Positions 5,234-7,697 of a stretch of DNA of 7,697 nt are shown here, piece by piece (position 1 is the stretch's first letter; the number at the start of each line of letters is the position of its first letter). This DNA is from Chloroflexota bacterium. GTDB taxonomy: Bacteria; Chloroflexota; Anaerolineae; J102. The notes beneath the pieces were generated by a model. That model was not told the DNA's origin. It saw nothing but the letters and a program-made list of their open reading frames with translations, and made no database searches. The stretch is taken from the NCBI GenBank assembly GCA_003353825.1, contig PIVW01000282.1, forward strand, positions 1 through 7,697, written 5' to 3'. The position numbers and the translations under genes are program-made.

Positions 5234-7528
5234 CTACCGTTGCACCACATCCTGCGTATAGGGTCGCAAAACGAGATCGAAGGTCTGCCCATCTGTTCTG
5301 ATATCCACAACAACGTCGTTAGGTATGTGCGAGAGTGTATAAGATTCGGCCATCATTGCATGCAGAGAGGGCGGATAGGTCGTTCCTTCAGGCACCAAGG
5401 TCATCTGAGGCCGCAAGCGGTTTAGCAACTCTGGGTGAGGCCAGACACCGGTACCAGGGTAGGGCGCAGGTAACAAAGTCAGAGAATCAGGAAGCTGGTC
5501 GAGGATGGCAAGTTGACTATCTTGGCTGTCCTCGAAAGGCAGTAGGGTTGTGAAATCATGATATCGGAGCAGAAATAGCAGAGAATCACTTTGGGACTGT
5601 GGCGCATGCAGGAGAGAGAGGGCAACACCGTTATCAAGGTTGATCACCATTCCCGCAGCCAGATCTGAGGAAAGTAGCCTGGTCTTTGCGTTCAGGTCGG
5701 CAACATCGCCATCAAAACGAGTGACTATGTGGAGGTCGAGGGGCTGATTAGCGCCGGGAAGGCTCTTGAGGATACTGTCGAGCGGATAAAGAGGCGATTC
5801 TCTGGCCGGGTCCAGGAGGATGCGGTTGCCGCCAGGGGTGATGATCAAGAAAGCCGCCCCCTGTTCGCGCCCCAGCAGTTGCAGATGTAAGCGGCCATCG
5901 GGCTGGCTCTCGACGTACGTTGCACCGATCCACAGCGGTAAAATTAGCAACGCTGCCATGGCTGAACCCCGCGCCAGAAAAGGGCGCCATCCATCGGGGA
6001 TGAGTGTGGTTGCCCGCTGCTCTTGGCGCAGAACCCACCACAGAAAGCCTGCACCAAAGGCCAGATAATAGAGCCCGGATATCAAGCGCCCGAAAGTGCT
6101 CACCTCCAATGATCCGTAGGGGATGCGCGCCAGCTTCTCGACCACGAAGACGGTCCACCACAGGCTGGCATAGGGAATCAAGGCTATCAGCTTGGCCACG
6201 GGCAGCAAGAGGAATCCGACCATTGTGGCAATTCCCCCCGCAATCATGATCGGTGGCTGTACTGGAATAATGAGCAGATTTGCAATAAAGGAGATCAGAG
6301 ATAGACGTCCGAAATAGTAAACGACGAGTGGCATGGTCGTGATTTGGGCGGCTATTGTGACCAACAACGCTTCCGCCAGAAGGGTATTGGCGACTTTTGG
6401 AATACGCTTGCCGATGCGAGCATCCCAACTGCGCTGCAGCGGCTGGCTGAACAAGATCAACCCCAAGGTGGCCATGGCGCTCAGTTGAAATCCCACATCC
6501 CACAATGTCAGGGGATTGATCACCAACATGATGATGGCGGCCACAAAGAGTGAGATGATTGCCGTACTTTGGCGGCCCAGGCCAATGGCAACCACATAGA
6601 GACTACCCATAAGGGCGGCGCGGGTGACGGCAGCATCGGCGCCTACCAGCAGTGTGTATAAGATGATCCCGCTTAGGGTAAGGACGACAGCGACCTTTTT
6701 ACGTCGCCCCAACAGCCGTGTGAACAGTCCCAGCAGAATGCCGGACACGATGGCTATGTTGGATCCGCTTATGACGATGACGTGACTTGTACCTGTCAAA
6801 TTGAAATCATCATAAAGTTCACGAGGAATACCACTCTCGATGCCCAGTATCATGCCATTAGCCAAGGCAGCATAGGGTTGGGGCAATAGTTCTTCGATGG
6901 TGGCGCTGGCTCGGGCTCGGATCGCATAGAGCCTTGCCCAAAAAGGGCTTCCCTGATCCTCGCCCAGTACCGTGATTTCGGCACGGCGAACTAGTGTACG
7001 AATACCTTTACGGGCCAGAAAGCGCCGATAGTCGAAATCGGGGAAGGAGGGCGGTTCCGCGGGTACGCCACGAATGCGGAGACGATCACCATATTGGTAC
7101 AGCGGCTCGCGATCGGAGCGGACCAAGGCTATGCCCGTGACGGGAAGATCGCTATTCCCTTGCCAAAGTGTATCTACCAGCAGGCGATACTGTGCGTAGT
7201 TCGTGCGCTGATCGGGATATCCAACAATCATCCCCTCCATCACCTCTGGCCGGCCATAGGGATCATCCCGATTGTAAGACGCCAGATCATTTGCACCAAA
7301 GCATGGTTCGAAGGGGTTAGAGAGATAAAGCCATATTCCCATTGCGAGAGTTCCTACAACGAGCGCGGGGATGAGCACTCTACGCTTTTCTCGCCCCCAC
7401 CAGATCAATCCCAATAACAGTGGCAAAGGCAGTAACACCCAGACCTGATTCGGCGCCACCTCATTCCCCTGGCAGGTAAAGTGACCATTGACGTGCAGGA
7501 ACTCACCCAGGAGGATCCCTGCGCCCAA
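5234..7528 (-). CDS. comEC: ComEC/Rec2 DNA-uptake channel, degenerate C-terminal domain
   Basis: ComEC forms the inner-membrane channel that takes single-stranded DNA into the cytoplasm during natural transformation. The 764-aa protein has N-terminal helices (about 1-70), a soluble OB-like region (DUF4131, about 95-200), then the multi-helix Competence domain (about 215-500). Its hallmarks are TGTSHVIVISGSNIAI at 245-260, ADAAVTRAALMGSL near 297-310 and NPLTLWDVGFQLSAMATLG near 338-356. One more helix near 522-538 leads to a C-terminal domain (about 545-757) placed and sized like the usual metallo-beta-lactamase-like nuclease domain. The metal-binding motifs there are gone: the usual TH-D-DH reads TRFDGDV (603-609), the DVGQGD site reads LLGREQG, and an APYPG stretch stands where HHGS is expected. 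Nuclease activity is therefore unlikely. The TTG start is weak: no ribosome-binding site precedes it, and the frame continues upstream (IPIYATVG) like a typical ComEC N-terminus. Identity is secure; the start is not. Confidence 0.93.
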   Translation of the reverse strand: MGAGILLGEFLHVNGHFTCQGNEVAPNQVWVLLPLPLLLGLIWWGREKRRVLIPALVVGTLAMGIWLYLSNPFEPCFGANDLASYNRDDPYGRPEVMEGMIVGYPDQRTNYAQYRLLVDTLWQGNSDLPVTGIALVRSDREPLYQYGDRLRIRGVPAEPPSFPDFDYRRFLARKGIRTLVRRAEITVLGEDQGSPFWARLYAIRARASATIEELLPQPYAALANGMILGIESGIPRELYDDFNLTGTSHVIVISGSNIAIVSGILLGLFTRLLGRRKKVAVVLTLSGIILYTLLVGADAAVTRAALMGSLYVVAIGLGRQSTAIISLFVAAIIMLVINPLTLWDVGFQLSAMATLGLILFSQPLQRSWDARIGKRIPKVANTLLAEALLVTIAAQITTMPLVVYYFGRLSLISFIANLLIIPVQPPIMIAGGIATMVGFLLLPVAKLIALIPYASLWWTVFVVEKLARIPYGSLEVSTFGRLISGLYYLAFGAGFLWWVLRQEQRATTLIPDGWRPFLARGSAMAALLILPLWIGATYVESQPDGRLHLQLLGREQGAAFLIITPGGNRILLDPARESPLYPLDSILKSLPGANQPLDLHIVTRFDGDVADLNAKTRLLSSDLAAGMVINLDNGVALSLLHAPQSQSDSLLFLLRYHDFTTLLPFEDSQDSQLAILDQLPDSLTLLPAPYPGTGVWPHPELLNRLRPQMTLVPEGTTYPPSLHAMMAESYTLSHIPNDVVVDIRTDGQTFDLVLRPYTQDVVQR

Positions 7529-7697
7529 ACCAACGGTGGCGTAAATCGGTATAAAAGGAGAGGGCAGACGCTCGGTACGGGGTAAGTTCAGAGTCGCCGA
7601 CTCTATCCCCTTCGACAGGCTTCATCGAACGGTAACCTGTCGAAGGTGTGAGCTAAAATGTTAGGAAGCGCTGTCAAATGCATACAGATAGGACGCC
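7529..7697 (-). promoter_or_regulatory. comEC upstream leader with two hairpins
   Basis: On the minus strand a perfect -35-like TTGACA lies at 7677-7672, but the hexamer 16 bases on (TAGCTC) is a poor -10, so the promoter is only a candidate. Between it and comEC are an 11-base perfect inverted repeat, annotated separately, and the 15-base palindrome AGAGTC-GGC-GACTCT (7604-7590). The comEC frame stays open back to a TGA inside the larger repeat without ATG, GTG or a further TTG, so the true start is unclear. No other gene is visible to the window end. Confidence 0.35.
7609..7646. repeat. Inverted repeat CCTTCGACAGG / CCTGTCGAAGG
   Basis: Two perfect 11-base arms (7609-7619 and 7636-7646) surround a 16-base loop. 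The arm resembles the short TTCGACAGGCT-type intergenic repeats scattered through many environmental bacterial genomes, which I recall from general experience and have not checked. No T-tract follows on either strand, so it is not a standard terminator. It lies in the comEC leader and could be a dispersed palindromic element inserted near the original start. Confidence 0.55.

Noticed and set aside
5748..6503. 251-codon minus-strand frame inside comEC
   Set aside because: It is a shifted reading of comEC; the comEC frame carries the conserved Competence-domain motifs.

Overview
The window is bacterial chromosomal DNA of moderate GC. The best clue to origin is the gene content: a ComEC with a divergent C-terminus, a GIN-domain lipoprotein, a tail-anchored pentapeptide-repeat protein, a Yip1-family protein and LiaI/LiaF-like membrane proteins. 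Together these suggest an environmental Chloroflexota-like (Anaerolineae-type) genome. This placement is an inference from protein style; no rRNA or marker gene is present. Nothing here is clearly phage, plasmid, CRISPR or an insertion sequence.

Layout. Positions 1-495 hold no intact gene, only open-frame fragments and an unusual ~120-bp inverted-repeat element (170-290). A small three-helix membrane protein follows on the + strand (496-951) and may have lost its N-terminus to a frameshift. It converges on a minus-strand block across a spacer with two large stem-loops (1037-1117). Read in its own direction, that block runs: a LiaF-like membrane protein (3866-3525), a structured 298-bp spacer, a Yip1-family membrane protein (3226-2651), a possible 50-aa coupled small ORF, a tail-anchored pentapeptide-repeat protein (2502-1912) and a GIN-domain lipoprotein (1860-1132). 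Upstream is a broken multi-helix membrane gene (4660-3979) with an in-frame stop, a +1 frameshift and no normal start codon. Then come ~570 bp without a convincing gene, and a near full-length comEC (7528-5234). The comEC leader carries two strong hairpins and no convincing start codon.

How it may work together. The products from 3866 to 1132 are all membrane-associated or envelope-anchored, closely spaced and codirectional, with good ribosome-binding sites. They look like an envelope-maintenance or envelope-stress module pairing two beta-solenoid proteins (pentapeptide and GIN) with small polytopic membrane proteins. That joint function is inference. ComEC is the DNA-uptake channel of natural transformation; here its C-terminal metallo-beta-lactamase-like domain has lost every recognisable metal ligand, so it probably acts as a channel only. 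The recurring decay (the 3979-4660 pseudogene, the fragments in 1-495, the uncertain comEC start) suggests relaxed selection in parts of the window, or uncorrected assembly errors.
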